From Paracoccaceae bacterium (lineage in GTDB: Bacteria > Pseudomonadota > Alphaproteobacteria > Rhodobacterales > Rhodobacteraceae): a stretch of DNA of 64,000 nucleotides. Where the stretch lies: NCBI GenBank assembly GCA_017510335.1, contig JAFWNM010000012.1:1-64000 (forward strand), written 5' to 3'. Every line of letters starts with the position of its first letter. The stretch's first letter is position 1. A program made the position numbers and the translations under genes. The notes below the pieces were generated by a model. It was given only the letters and a program-made list of their open reading frames with translations, was not told the DNA's origin and made no database searches. Shown in pieces: positions 26,838-35,938 of this stretch.

Positions 26838-27219
26838 ACAGACCATCATTATTGGCCACAAGGAATTCAAGGTTGCCTGCCAACCCGGCGAAGAAGTGTT
26901 CCTGCTGGCCGCTGCCGAAATGCTGGATGCAGAAGCGCGCACACTTCTGGACCAGATCGGCCGTGTTCCCGCCGAACGCATGTTGCTGATGTCGGGCCTG
27001 ATGCTGGCGGACCGTACCGCCGGGGTCGAGGACAAGCTGCAAGCCGCCGAAGCCGAACTGGCCTCCTTGCGCGAAGAAATTTCGTGCTTGCATGCGCGCC
27101 CCATGCCCGAACCGCGCCATGTGGAAGTTCCGGTTGTGCCGCAAGACCTGACCGATGCGCTGACCGAACTGGCTGCGCGTGCCGAAGCGGTCGCAGATGA
27201 TCTGGACCAGCGCAAATAA
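26830..27219 (+). CDS. zapA: Cell division protein ZapA
   Basis: 129 residues from the ATG at 26830, seven bases after AGGGG; an ATG two codons earlier lies too close to that site. The N-terminal globular domain (IIIGHKEFKVACQPGEEVFLLAAAEMLDAEA) and the long C-terminal helix (RMLLMSGLMLADRTAGVEDKL onward) match ZapA, which crosslinks FtsZ filaments. Coupled to the upstream coiled-coil gene. The 6S RNA often found after zapA in alphaproteobacteria cannot be here: the next gene begins 13 bp on. Confidence 0.85.
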   Translation: MPEQTIIIGHKEFKVACQPGEEVFLLAAAEMLDAEARTLLDQIGRVPAERMLLMSGLMLADRTAGVEDKLQAAEAELASLREEISCLHARPMPEPRHVEVPVVPQDLTDALTELAARAEAVADDLDQRK

Positions 27220-27231
27220 GTCTGTACTGCG

Positions 27232-28035
27232 CTATGGCGCTATGTGCCGCAAGGCTGCCTGCAAGGCGGTGCTGAATTCCGGGTGGGAATAAATGTCGTT
27301 GTGGCCCGCCGTAATGCGGGAAACTGTCAGGCGCGCGTGGTGCGACGCCTGTAGTCCTGAAATCAGGGCTTCGGTGCGGGCGGGGGGGATAACCTCGTCC
27401 CGGGTGGCGGTCAGAATGGCCACAGGCACGGCCCGGTCGCGCAAATCGGACAGCGGGGTCATGTCGTGGCGCAGCAACCATGTGACAGGCGCCCATGGCA
27501 AGCTGTCGCGTGCCACATTGCGCAGGCTGTCGAACGGGGTGACCAGCGCCACCCCTTGCACATCGCGCCTTGCGCCCAGATGGGCCGCGGCACCGCTGCC
27601 GATGCTGAACCCTATGGCAATGATCCCTGCTTCGGTGCTGGCCATGTGGTCATGGATCAACACCGCATCATCGCGCAGCGCGCGTGCCGACGGGGTGCCA
27701 GTGCTGGGCGCATAGCCACGAAAGTGAAAGGCCGCCACAGGGTGGTCCGGGGCGTGCCGGTGCAAAAACAGCGCCATGCTTTCGGCGTTCCAGGCATTGC
27801 CGCCAAACCCCAGCAGCAGGGCCGCATCGGTATTTCGCCCGGGAATGCGCACCCCCTGCAGCACATCGCCGCCGGGCGTTTGCAGCGTCATGCGCGTTGT
27901 GCCCTGGGGCAGGAGGGGCGCAGCGCCGGTCAGGCCGCGCGGAAAAATCAGGGATGTCTGAAACGCCGCCAGAAGCGCAACTGTCCCTGCATAGAGCGCC
28001 AGCACAATCAGACCGAATTTCAGCACCGTGCCCAT
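27232..28035 (-). CDS. Membrane-anchored alpha/beta-hydrolase
   Basis: 267 residues. One N-terminal helix (LKFGLIVLALYAGTVALLAAF) anchors a hydrolase with nucleophile elbow GFSIGSG, a catalytic Asp near TATRDEVIPP and His in GHNDIYSH. LGFGGNAWNAE supplies the oxyanion-hole region. The layout resembles BEM46/YfhR-type serine hydrolases facing the periplasm. Substrate unknown. It follows trmO by 5 bp on the same strand. Confidence 0.8.
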   Translation of the reverse strand: MGTVLKFGLIVLALYAGTVALLAAFQTSLIFPRGLTGAAPLLPQGTTRMTLQTPGGDVLQGVRIPGRNTDAALLLGFGGNAWNAESMALFLHRHAPDHPVAAFHFRGYAPSTGTPSARALRDDAVLIHDHMASTEAGIIAIGFSIGSGAAAHLGARRDVQGVALVTPFDSLRNVARDSLPWAPVTWLLRHDMTPLSDLRDRAVPVAILTATRDEVIPPARTEALISGLQASHHARLTVSRITAGHNDIYSHPEFSTALQAALRHIAP

Positions 28036-28040
28036 AGCGG

Positions 28041-28517
28041 TTAGGCAGGAAGATGGTCGGCGCGGGGCATATGCGGTTTGATGTCGACCAAGGGCGTGCC
28101 GTCGATGGCATCGATTGCGTCAATCGTGATCCGGCCTGCGGGCATGTCCAGCGCCAGAACCCTGACAACCCCCATCCCGATGGGGTTTGGCCGCGCCGGC
28201 GAACGCAGGTTGAACGTCCCCGTGGCGCTGTCGCGGTGGCGGGGCATCTGGCGGATCAGGTCGCGGGGGGCGCGGTCCATCCAGTATAACAGCACCAGCG
28301 CATCGCCTTGTGAAATCCCTTCCAGCCCCGCGCGAAACAGCGGCGCAATATGCAGATGGGCGGGTTTGCCCGCCTCGCGGGCCTGGGCTATGTTCTTTGG
28401 GCAATCTTCCAGCGACCAGCCGCTTTCGATATGGCCAATGAATGTGATTTCAGCCTGCATCGAAATGGGGGCGTCAAGCTGGACCTCGCCGGGGCGGGGG
28501 GCGAAACGACCTGTCAT
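28041..28517 (-). CDS. tRNA (m6t6A37) N-methyltransferase, TsaA/TrmO-like
   Basis: 158 residues of the UPF0066/TsaA fold: [10 protein letters not shown] near the N-terminus, [22 protein letters not shown] (~104-125) carrying the conserved RPNPIG motif, and [10 protein letters not shown] at the end. TrmO methylates t6A at position 37 of some tRNAs using SAM. The ATG overlaps the rlmE stop as ATGA, so it is translationally coupled to another RNA methyltransferase. Confidence 0.85.
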   Translation of the reverse strand: MTGRFAPRPGEVQLDAPISMQAEITFIGHIESGWSLEDCPKNIAQAREAGKPAHLHIAPLFRAGLEGISQGDALVLLYWMDRAPRDLIRQMPRHRDSATGTFNLRSPARPNPIGMGVVRVLALDMPAGRITIDAIDAIDGTPLVDIKPHMPRADHLPA

Positions 28518-29257
28518 TCGGGATCACCGTCATGTTCAGCATCAGGGACACTTCCCCCCCGAAACCCTTGGGCAACAACATATTTTTCGGAACTGTCGGA
28601 CCGGCTGGCAGGGGGTTTGACATTCGCGACCTTCTTGAAGTTCTGCTTCAGCAGGCGTTGCAAATCCCCTTCGGCACCACCGGCCAGAACCTTCGCAACA
28701 AATGTCCCGCCTTCTTCCAGCACGTCAAAGGCAAAATGCGCCGCCGCCTCGCATAGCGACATGATGCGCATATGGTCGGTCTGTTTGTGTCCACTGGACG
28801 CCGCCGCCATGTCCGACATGACCACATCGGCCCGCCCGCCCAGCCAGTCCTTGACCTGCTGATCTGCACCTTCGTCCAGAAAATCCAGCACATGGGCTGT
28901 TGCGCCGGGCAGGGGTTCGACATCCTGCAAATCCACGCCCAGCACAAACCCCGTGCGCTTGCCCTTCTTTTCGCCTAGCGAATTGACGCGCGCCACAGCC
29001 ACTTGCAGCCAGCCCCCCGGTGCGCAGCCCAGATCGACAACCCGCGCGCCGGGCACAAGGAAACGATACTTGTCGTCCAGTTCCAGCAGCTTGTAGGCGG
29101 CCCGCCCGCGATAGCCATCGCGCCGTGCTGCGGCCACATAGGGGTCATTCAACTGCCGTTCCAGCCAGCGCGTGGATGACAGCTTGCGCCCGCGCGCAGT
29201 CTTGACCTTGACCTTCAGTTCGCGGCTGCCGCGACCGGATGTGTTCTTGGCTTTCAT
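28514..29257 (-). CDS. rlmE: 23S rRNA (uridine-2'-O)-methyltransferase RlmE/FtsJ
   Basis: 247 residues from the ATG at 29257. The SAM-binding motif [14 protein letters not shown] and the K-D-K-E tetrad region ([45 protein letters not shown]) are intact. A basic N-terminal extension ([15 protein letters not shown]) is typical of alphaproteobacteria. It methylates U2552 of 23S rRNA and aids 50S assembly. It forms a tight group with ppx/gppA upstream (17 bp) and trmO downstream. Confidence 0.95.
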   Translation of the reverse strand: MKAKNTSGRGSRELKVKVKTARGRKLSSTRWLERQLNDPYVAAARRDGYRGRAAYKLLELDDKYRFLVPGARVVDLGCAPGGWLQVAVARVNSLGEKKGKRTGFVLGVDLQDVEPLPGATAHVLDFLDEGADQQVKDWLGGRADVVMSDMAAASSGHKQTDHMRIMSLCEAAAHFAFDVLEEGGTFVAKVLAGGAEGDLQRLLKQNFKKVANVKPPASRSDSSEKYVVAQGFRGGSVPDAEHDGDPE

Positions 29258-29274
29258 TTGTCTTGCGCCTTTCG

Positions 29275-30423
29275 TCAGGCTTTCATGTCTAGTGCGCCAT
29301 CGCGGCTCATCTGCGCGTAAAGCAACCCCTCGCGCAACCCGCGATCGGCCACTGACATGCGTTCTGTGGGCCAAACGCGCATCAACGCTGTCAAAATCGC
29401 GGCGCCCGACATGATTTGTGTGTGCCGGTCGCGCCCGATGCTTGGGTCTTGCCTGCGTCCGATGGGGCCAAGCGCCAGATATTCGCGGATGACCTTGTCA
29501 ACCTGCCCCGAATTCATCACCAGCCCGTCCACCTTGGACCGGTCATAGCGTTTCAGCCGCAGATAGGACGCGGCCACCGTGGTGATGGTGCCCGATGTGC
29601 CGATGATCTGGAACGCCTTGTGTTGCTTCAGGTCGCTATAGGGCGTGAAGGCTTCAAGCTGTTCTTCGAAATACCAGCTCATCAAGGCAAAGCGCGCCGC
29701 GTCATCATCCACTTCTGCGAAGTAGTCCTTCAATGTGGCAACGCCCAGCGGCACGCTGATCCAGTCAATGACTTGCGGTTTGCCGGCAACAGGGTCGCGG
29801 TTGAACGCGCCACGATACATGCCCATGATGGCATTGCGCCGCTTTTCAGGGGCCACACGCGACAGATCAATCCAGACCAGTTCTGTTGACCCCCCGCCAA
29901 TGTCGATAACCAAAAGCTGTTCGGTTTCCATTGCCACCAGCGACGCACAGGACACCACGGCAAGGCGCGCTTCTTCTTCGGCCGTGATGATGTCCAGCCG
30001 CAGGCCGGTTTCAGCATGGGCACGGCGGATGAAATCGCGGCTGTTGCGCGCGCGTCTGCATGCTTCGGTGGCCACAAGACGCATGCGCGATACCTTGTGG
30101 CGTTCCAGCTTTGCGCGGCAAATGCGCAGCGCCTGCAAGGTGCGCTGCATCGGATGATAGGACAGCAGCCCCGAAGATTTCAGGCCGGTTCCCAATTCGA
30201 CTGCTTTTGAAAAACTGTCCACGACTTCGAAGTGCCCGCCATGGGGGCGGGCAATCAACATGCGACAGCTATTCGTCCCCAAATCAAGTGCCGCATATAG
30301 TTGCGGCTGCCTTGGCTTGGGGTGGCGCGGTGCCTTTGCCGATTTTCGGGCGACGGCAACAGGTGCCGCGCCGTGTGTCGAGTTCGGGGAAGCGCCCACG
30401 CCTGCGGGACGCTCGGGCGTCAT
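29275..30423 (-). CDS. Exopolyphosphatase/guanosine pentaphosphatase family (Ppx/GppA)
   Basis: 382 residues. After a basic, low-complexity N-terminus (~1-40), [19 protein letters not shown] opens an actin-like ATPase fold; [15 protein letters not shown] and [11 protein letters not shown] are the Ppx/GppA phosphate motifs. It degrades polyphosphate and/or pppGpp. It lacks the C-terminal HD extension of long Ppx proteins. First gene of the gppA-rlmE-trmO-hydrolase string, divergent from the methyl-folate cluster. Confidence 0.92.
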   Translation of the reverse strand: MTPERPAGVGASPNSTHGAAPVAVARKSAKAPRHPKPRQPQLYAALDLGTNSCRMLIARPHGGHFEVVDSFSKAVELGTGLKSSGLLSYHPMQRTLQALRICRAKLERHKVSRMRLVATEACRRARNSRDFIRRAHAETGLRLDIITAEEEARLAVVSCASLVAMETEQLLVIDIGGGSTELVWIDLSRVAPEKRRNAIMGMYRGAFNRDPVAGKPQVIDWISVPLGVATLKDYFAEVDDDAARFALMSWYFEEQLEAFTPYSDLKQHKAFQIIGTSGTITTVAASYLRLKRYDRSKVDGLVMNSGQVDKVIREYLALGPIGRRQDPSIGRDRHTQIMSGAAILTALMRVWPTERMSVADRGLREGLLYAQMSRDGALDMKA

Positions 30424-30692
30424 TCTTCGCCCTCCAATATCGTGTTAAGAAATAACGTAATCAACCGACCTGGAATAAGCAAGGGTTTGCGCGTCATGAT
30501 GGCGCAGGTAATTTGTCGTCGCGGTCATAATGAAGTTGAAAGATTTGAGGGTCGCGTCCACTCGCTTTTCGGGTGGGCACAAGGTAGGTGTGGCGCGTCG
30601 GTGCTGCGCGTGCGCAGGTCGCAACCGGATGGGACAGCAGCCCGGGGCAGGCGTTCAATAGGCCCAGTTCGGCGCGCGTGAAAGGAAGAACC

Positions 30693-30998
30693 ATGGCACA
30701 GCTTGTAATCGTTTATTGGCGCGATATTCCCGCACAGGTCATTGTGGGCAAGGGGCGCAAGGCGCATAAGATCCAGCTTTCGGAACGGTTCGAACAGGCC
30801 ATTGACCGTTGCGCCATGAAAGTGGGTGCGCGCGATGCGGATGCCTACCTGGCGGAGTGGCGCAAAGCGCCCCCTGTCGAGGTCGCTGGAAGCGATGAAG
30901 ATGTCGCGAAAACCACCGCAGAGCACCTGGAAGCGCAGTATGACGCAGACAGGCTGAAGCTGCTGATCGCCAATGACGGCTGGGTAGCGAAGGTCTGA
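30693..30998 (+). CDS. Virulence-factor-family small protein, methyl-folate cluster
   Basis: 101 residues from the ATG at 30693 (AAGGAA upstream). It starts MAQLVIVYWRDIPAQVIVGKG, a conserved opening of a small family labelled virulence factor in Pfam, although no virulence role is established. No membrane segment. In Rhodobacterales it typically travels with a MetF-like and a pterin-binding methyltransferase gene, as here, which ties it to methyl-tetrahydrofolate metabolism. Its biochemical role is unknown. Confidence 0.75.
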   Translation: MAQLVIVYWRDIPAQVIVGKGRKAHKIQLSERFEQAIDRCAMKVGARDADAYLAEWRKAPPVEVAGSDEDVAKTTAEHLEAQYDADRLKLLIANDGWVAKV

Positions 30999-31036
30999 TT
31001 GCAATGACCCGCCGCCCCCGTGTATTGGAGAGTCTC

Positions 31037-31960
31037 ATGGCGCTTTTTAATTTCCGCAGTCCCCCTGCGCAGGGCCAGCCCGCGCCCGACAGTGCCGCCC
31101 TGGAGGCGCTGATGCAGGGCTATTCCATCGAAGTGATGCCCCGCACCGCTGAGAAGATCGCGGATTTTCGCGCCATCCTGCCTGCGGGCACGCGCGTCTA
31201 TATTGCCCATATCGACGGGACACCCATTTCCGACATGGTGGCCACAGCCGCGCGCCTGCGCGCACAGGGCATGGAGCCGATGCCCCATTTCCCTGCCCGC
31301 ATCATCAACGACAGGGCCGAATTGTCCGACTGGGTCGCGCGCTATCAAGGCGAGGCGGATGTGCGGCAAGCGCTGGTTCTGGGCGGGGGCGTGTCCACCC
31401 CCAAAGGTGCCTATGACAATTCCATGCAGGTGTTGGAAACAGGGCTGTTTGACGGGTTCGACCGGCTGCATGTCGCTGGTCACCCCGAAGGCAACCGCGA
31501 CATTGGCCCCGATGGCGGGCATGAGATTATTCTGAACGCGCTGCGCTGGAAGCAGTCTTTCGCGCAATCAACAGGTGTGAAAATGGCCATCGTCACGCAG
31601 TTCGCGTTCGAGGCCAAGCCCGTTATTGCATGGGCAGACGGCCTGCGCGCAAAGGGTGTCACGCTGCCGGTGCATCTGGGCGTGGCGGGGCCGGCGAAGT
31701 TGCAGACGCTGATCAAATTCGCGGTGGCCTGTGGTGTTGGCCCGTCGCTGCGCGTGTTGCAAAAGCGCGCCAAGGATGTGTCAAAACTGTTGCTTCCGTT
31801 TGAACCCACCGAACTTCTGTCCGAACTGGCCGCGCACAAGGCCGCCACCCCCGATTTCGCACTGGAGCATGTGCATTTTTTCCCGCTGGGCGGGATCAAG
31901 GCCAATGCTGACTGGAACATCGCCAATGGTGGGGCAGCCGCCCGACCGGCGCACCGCTGA
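31037..31960 (+). CDS. Methylenetetrahydrofolate reductase-like protein
   Basis: 307 residues from the ATG at 31037 (GGAG upstream). A MetF-type TIM barrel: SIEVMPRTAEKIADF near the start, VYIAHIDGTPISDMVATAARLRAQGMEPMPHFPARI (residues ~54-90), LVLGGGVSTPKGAYDNSMQ and VTQFAFEA. It reduces methylene-THF to methyl-THF, the methyl donor for methionine synthase. It is more divergent than enteric MetF and is placed 24 bp before the pterin-binding methyltransferase gene. Cytoplasmic flavoprotein. Confidence 0.85.
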   Translation: MALFNFRSPPAQGQPAPDSAALEALMQGYSIEVMPRTAEKIADFRAILPAGTRVYIAHIDGTPISDMVATAARLRAQGMEPMPHFPARIINDRAELSDWVARYQGEADVRQALVLGGGVSTPKGAYDNSMQVLETGLFDGFDRLHVAGHPEGNRDIGPDGGHEIILNALRWKQSFAQSTGVKMAIVTQFAFEAKPVIAWADGLRAKGVTLPVHLGVAGPAKLQTLIKFAVACGVGPSLRVLQKRAKDVSKLLLPFEPTELLSELAAHKAATPDFALEHVHFFPLGGIKANADWNIANGGAAARPAHR

Positions 31961-31984
31961 CCGCCCCTTTTCCCCGGAGAGATC

Positions 31985-32974
31985 ATGACCCGCACTGTCC
32001 TTGAATCTGCCACCAAAACTGTTGTCATCGGCTTTGATGAACCGTTTTGCGTTATTGGCGAACGCATCAACCCGACGGGCCGCAAAAAGCTGGCCGCCGA
32101 ACTGGAACTGGATGATTTTACCACGGTTGAACGCGACGCGCTGGAACAGGTGGCCTGTGGTGCGATGGTGCTCGATGTGAATTCAGGGGCGGTTTTCACC
32201 AACAAAATGGCAGCAGATCCGCGCTATGCCGACAATAATTTCGTTGAACCGCCGTTGATGAAGGCGCTGATCGAACGGGTGCAGGCGGTGGTGGATGTGC
32301 CGCTGTGCATTGACAGCTCTGTTCCCGGCGCGCTGGAAGCGGGCTTGCAGGCCGCCTATGGCCGCCCGTTGCTGAATTCTGTCACCGGCGAGGAAGACCG
32401 TCTGGAACTGGTCCTGCCGCTGGTCAAGAAATACAACGTGCCAGTGGTTGCCATTTCCAACGATGACACAGGCATTTCCGAAGACCCCGACGTACGATTT
32501 GCCGTCGCAAAAAAGATTGTCGAACGCGCTGCGGATTTCGGCATTCCTGCCCATGACATTGTCGTGGACCCGTTGGTGATGCCGATTGGCGCCATGGCCA
32601 GTGCAGGCCAGCAGGTGTTCGCACTGGTGCGGCGTTTGCGCGATGAACTGGGCGTGAACACAACATGCGGCGCGTCCAATATCAGCTTTGGCCTGCCCAA
32701 CCGTCACGGGATCAATGCGGCGTTCCTGCCAATGGCCATAGGGGCCGGGATGACAAGCGCCATCATGAACCCCGTGCGCTCGGTCGAGATGGAGGCCATT
32801 CGCGCGGCCAACATGCTGATGAACCATGACCCAAATGGCGGGGCGTGGATCGGGCTGGCGAAGGTGCTGGACGCCGTGAAAGATGGCGTCACATTCGCCG
32901 AAGCGTCCAGGGCTGCGATGGATGCAGGCGCGCGCACCGGCGGGCGGCGCGGGGGGCGGCGGTCACGGGGGTAA
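31985..32974 (+). CDS. Methyltetrahydrofolate-binding methyltransferase, probable split-MetH component
   Basis: 329 residues. A pterin-binding (DHPS-like) barrel: CVIGERINPTGRKKL (~20-34), MVLDVNSGA, PLCIDSSVPGALEAGL, DPLVMPIG and CGASNISFGLPNRHGINAAFLPMA match the methyl-THF domain of MetH and of AcsE. The B12 and homocysteine domains of full MetH are absent. Genetic work in Rhodobacterales has shown a methionine synthase split into separate proteins; this is the expected methyl-THF part. The Arg/Gly-rich tail (GRRGGRRSRG) is unusual. Confidence 0.82.
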   Translation: MTRTVLESATKTVVIGFDEPFCVIGERINPTGRKKLAAELELDDFTTVERDALEQVACGAMVLDVNSGAVFTNKMAADPRYADNNFVEPPLMKALIERVQAVVDVPLCIDSSVPGALEAGLQAAYGRPLLNSVTGEEDRLELVLPLVKKYNVPVVAISNDDTGISEDPDVRFAVAKKIVERAADFGIPAHDIVVDPLVMPIGAMASAGQQVFALVRRLRDELGVNTTCGASNISFGLPNRHGINAAFLPMAIGAGMTSAIMNPVRSVEMEAIRAANMLMNHDPNGGAWIGLAKVLDAVKDGVTFAEASRAAMDAGARTGGRRGGRRSRG

Positions 32975-33001
32975 GGCCCGCCCCCTCTGGCCATATCAGG
33001 G

Positions 33002-33098
33002 CATATCGCGTTCCTTGGCAATCGCATGACATGCCCTGACCTGTTGATTTCGCATGTTCGAGACGCTTAAAACGGGTTCCCGCTTTTAGGCAACCTAC
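33002..33098 (+). repeat. Dispersed intergenic repeat, copy C
   Basis: Same orientation as copy A. CATATCGCGTTC at the start, then ATGACATGCCCTGAC, TTGATTTCGCATGTTCGAGA and GGGTTCCCGCTTTTAGGCAA near the end. Lies between the pterin-binding methyltransferase gene and the clpX terminator. Confidence 0.8.
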
Positions 33099-33119
33099 GC
33101 GAACACGTCATCGGAACAG

Positions 33120-33149
33120 AAAAAACCCGCCCAAAAGGCGGGTTTTTTT
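33120..33149. terminator. Strong bidirectional terminator
   Basis: AAAAACCCGCC, an AAAA loop, then GGCGGGTTTTTTT. It serves the minus-strand clpX transcript and the plus-strand methyl-folate cluster. Confidence 0.85.
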
Positions 33150-33223
33150 GTGATGGCGAAGGACTGGAGAAGCTGTTTCGCAGCTTGATGCAGTCAGTCG
33201 CGGATCAAGCGAGAGCGCCCGTG

Positions 33224-34486
33224 TTACCCGGCGCTTGCCGTGCCTTTCTTGGCTTCGGCATAGATGATCAGCGGGGATGCTTCGGAATTCACGGCTTCTT
33301 CATTCACCACAACTTCGTTCACATTCTCAAGGCTGGGCAGGTCGAACATGGTATCAAGCAAGATATCTTCCATGATGGACCGCAACCCCCGTGCGCCTGT
33401 CTTGCGCAAGATTGCGCGTTTGGCAATCGCGCGCAGCGCTTCATCTGTGAAGCTAAGGTCCACACCTTCAATGTCGAACAGTTTTTGATACTGCTTGACC
33501 AATGCGTTTTTGGGTTCGGTCAGGATGGTGACCAGCGCATCTTCATCAAGGTCCATCAATGTGGCGATAACCGGCAAACGGCCCACAAATTCCGGGATAA
33601 GCCCGAATTTCAGCAGATCTTCGGGTTCCAGTTCCTTCAGCGACTCGCCAATGGTGCGGGCGCTTTCGTCCTTGACGTCTGCGCCAAAACCGATGGCCGA
33701 CCCTTTGCCGCGCTGCGCGATAATCCGGTCAAGCCCCGCGAACGCGCCGCCGCAGATAAACAGGATATTGGTTGTATCTACCTGCAGGAATTCCTGTTGC
33801 GGATGTTTGCGCCCACCTTGCGGGGGGACACTGGCAACAGTGCCTTCCATCAGTTTCAAAAGCGCCTGCTGCACCCCTTCACCGGACACATCGCGGGTGA
33901 TGGACGGGTTGTCGGATTTGCGCGTGATCTTGTCGACCTCGTCAATATAGACGATGCCGCGTTGCGCGCGTTCGACATTGTATTCACTGGATTGCAGCAG
34001 CTTGAGGATGATGTTTTCCACATCTTCGCCCACATAGCCCGCTTCGGTCAGCGTGGTTGCATCGGCCATGGTGAAGGGCACATCCAGAATGCGCGCCAGC
34101 GTCTGGGCCAGCAATGTCTTGCCGCAGCCTGTGGGACCGATCAGCAGGATGTTGGATTTCGACAGTTCCACTTCGCCGGATTTGCCGGAATGGTTCAGCC
34201 GTTTGTAGTGGTTATGCACTGCGACGGACAGAACACGCTTGGCTTGTTCCTGCCCGATGACATAATCATCCAGCACATTGCAAATCTCGCGCGGGCTGGG
34301 CACGCCGTCGGTGGTTTTCAGGCCGCCGGTTTTTGTTTCCTCGCGGATGATGTCCATGCACAGCTCAACACATTCATCGCAGATGAACACTGTCGGCCCT
34401 GCAATCAGTTTGCGCACTTCGTGCTGGCTTTTGCCACAGAAGGAACAATAAAGGGTGTTCTTGCTGTCTTTTTCCGATGTTGCCAT
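33224..34486 (-). CDS. clpX: ATP-dependent Clp protease ATP-binding subunit ClpX
   Basis: 420 residues from the ATG at 34486. The N-terminal zinc finger ([12 protein letters not shown]...CDECVELC), Walker A GPTGCGKT, pore loop GYVGED, Walker [12 protein letters not shown] and the sensor/C-terminal region are complete. It unfolds tagged substrates for ClpP. clpP lies 162 bp upstream on the same strand, the usual clpP-clpX order. Confidence 0.98.
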   Translation of the reverse strand: MATSEKDSKNTLYCSFCGKSQHEVRKLIAGPTVFICDECVELCMDIIREETKTGGLKTTDGVPSPREICNVLDDYVIGQEQAKRVLSVAVHNHYKRLNHSGKSGEVELSKSNILLIGPTGCGKTLLAQTLARILDVPFTMADATTLTEAGYVGEDVENIILKLLQSSEYNVERAQRGIVYIDEVDKITRKSDNPSITRDVSGEGVQQALLKLMEGTVASVPPQGGRKHPQQEFLQVDTTNILFICGGAFAGLDRIIAQRGKGSAIGFGADVKDESARTIGESLKELEPEDLLKFGLIPEFVGRLPVIATLMDLDEDALVTILTEPKNALVKQYQKLFDIEGVDLSFTDEALRAIAKRAILRKTGARGLRSIMEDILLDTMFDLPSLENVNEVVVNEEAVNSEASPLIIYAEAKKGTASAG

Positions 34487-34648
34487 CACATACCTCTGTG
34501 GTCTTGACTGCGAAAGGGACCTGTTGGCCAAAACAGACCTGTCGCGTTGGCCTTATTATGGTCCAAGGGTAGGTTAGTCGGGGGGGAGGAACAATGCAAA
34601 ACTGCGAAAAAGCCTTACAAAAATCCCGCCTTGCCCCCCGAATTCGTG

Positions 34649-35272
34649 TTATGCGCCGGCTGTTTCAGCGCGTGATGTGACGATTTCGTCAATCAGGCCC
34701 CAATCCTTTGCCATTTCGGCAGTCATGAAATTGTCACGTTCCAGCGCGTCCTCGACCTTTTTCAGGGTCTGGCCGGTATGGCGCACATAGATTTTGTTTA
34801 GGCGTTCCTTCAGTTCCAGAATTTCGCGGGCATGGATGGAAATATCCGTGGCCTGGCCCTGAAACCCGCCTGAGGGCTGGTGGACCATGATGCGCGAATT
34901 CGGCAAGGAGAAGCGCATGCCCTTCTCGCCGGCTGCCAGCAAAAGCGACCCCATACTGGCCGCCTGACCCACAACAAGGGTCGACACTTTGGGTTTGATA
35001 TATTGCATGGTGTCATAGATCGACAGACCGGATGTGACCACACCGCCGGGGCTGTTGATATACATGCTGATTTCCTTGGACGGATTGTCCGCTTCAAGGT
35101 GCAGCAACTGCGCGACAATCAGGCTGGCCATGCCGTCATGCACAGGGCCGGTCACAAAGATGATCCGTTCCTTCAGCAACCGCGAGAAGATGTCATAGGC
35201 CCTTTCCCCGCGGCTGGTCTGTTCAACAACCATGGGGACAAGGTTCATGTAGGTTTCGATCGGATCTTGCAT
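34649..35272 (-). CDS. clpP: ATP-dependent Clp protease proteolytic subunit ClpP
   Basis: 207 residues. The catalytic Ser in GQAASMGS (~100), His in MVHQPSGG (~125) and the IGF-loop region are present; the N-terminus [22 protein letters not shown] is typical. It forms the tetradecameric protease chamber used by ClpX. In the same transcriptional direction as clpX. Confidence 0.98.
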   Translation of the reverse strand: MQDPIETYMNLVPMVVEQTSRGERAYDIFSRLLKERIIFVTGPVHDGMASLIVAQLLHLEADNPSKEISMYINSPGGVVTSGLSIYDTMQYIKPKVSTLVVGQAASMGSLLLAAGEKGMRFSLPNSRIMVHQPSGGFQGQATDISIHAREILELKERLNKIYVRHTGQTLKKVEDALERDNFMTAEMAKDWGLIDEIVTSRAETAGA

Positions 35273-35398
35273 TACGCCTGCCTTTGTGTGGACCTGTTCG
35301 GGTCAGTGATAACATAAATAGGTTGCGGGAATCTTAGTCCTGCGCTTGGGGGGCCGCAAGGGGCAGGCGGGAATTTGTCGCAAACCGCATGTGCCGCC

Positions 35399-35938
35399 TT
35401 ATTCCAGGGCCTTGCCCAGACGCGGCAGTTTCGCGCGTTTGAGCAAGGCGCGCACGGGCTGCGCCCGCCCGGACGCGGCTTCGGTTGCGGTGCGCGCAGC
35501 GTCCACGGCCTGTTCGACAATTTGCGGCGCGTCCAGCCACAGCGCCATCAGGAACGCATCGGGGCTTTGGGCCTGCAGCCCTTCCGCCTGCAGCGCGCGG
35601 CGCGGAAAATCCCGCAGGTTCAAGGTGATGATGCAATCTGCCTGTGCAGATATGGCGGTTGCCAGAACATGCTTGTCTGCTGCGTCGGGCAGGTCCAGCC
35701 GCGCTTCCAGTTCGGGGGTGGCGGGAATTTCCGCCATTGGCCACAGGCCGCGCAACTGCGCAATTTCGCCCGATGCAACCGCCGCGCCTGCTGGTCCCAA
35801 CCGGGCAGCGGCGTGTTGCCACTCTGCCAGAATACGCGCCGACCACAAAGGCGTGAACCCGCCGCGCGCGGCAACACCGACAAGGATTTCGCGCAACACT
35901 GTGGGATACAGCACACAGGCATCCAGAACCGCGCGCAT
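35399..35938 (-). CDS. PIN-domain protein
   Basis: 179 residues. MRAVLDACVLYPTVLREIL at the start carries the first acidic residue of a PIN nuclease. D in LDLPDAADKHVLATAISAQAD (~95) and TLNLRDF (~119) give the later acidic positions. The architecture fits VapC-like RNases, but no antitoxin gene is adjacent. Its ATG overlaps the TGA of the RlmI-like gene (TGATG), so it is translated as a coupled partner of an rRNA methyltransferase rather than as a toxin-antitoxin pair. Confidence 0.75.
   Translation of the reverse strand: MRAVLDACVLYPTVLREILVGVAARGGFTPLWSARILAEWQHAAARLGPAGAAVASGEIAQLRGLWPMAEIPATPELEARLDLPDAADKHVLATAISAQADCIITLNLRDFPRRALQAEGLQAQSPDAFLMALWLDAPQIVEQAVDAARTATEAASGRAQPVRALLKRAKLPRLGKALE

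Noticed and set aside
27220-27231. 6S RNA downstream of zapA
   Set aside because: Only 12 bp separate zapA from the convergent hydrolase gene.
30424-30692. Cobalamin or SAM/SAH riboswitch before the methyl-folate cluster
   Set aside because: The region has short hairpins (CACTCG/CGGGTG) but none of the conserved sequence blocks of those riboswitches.
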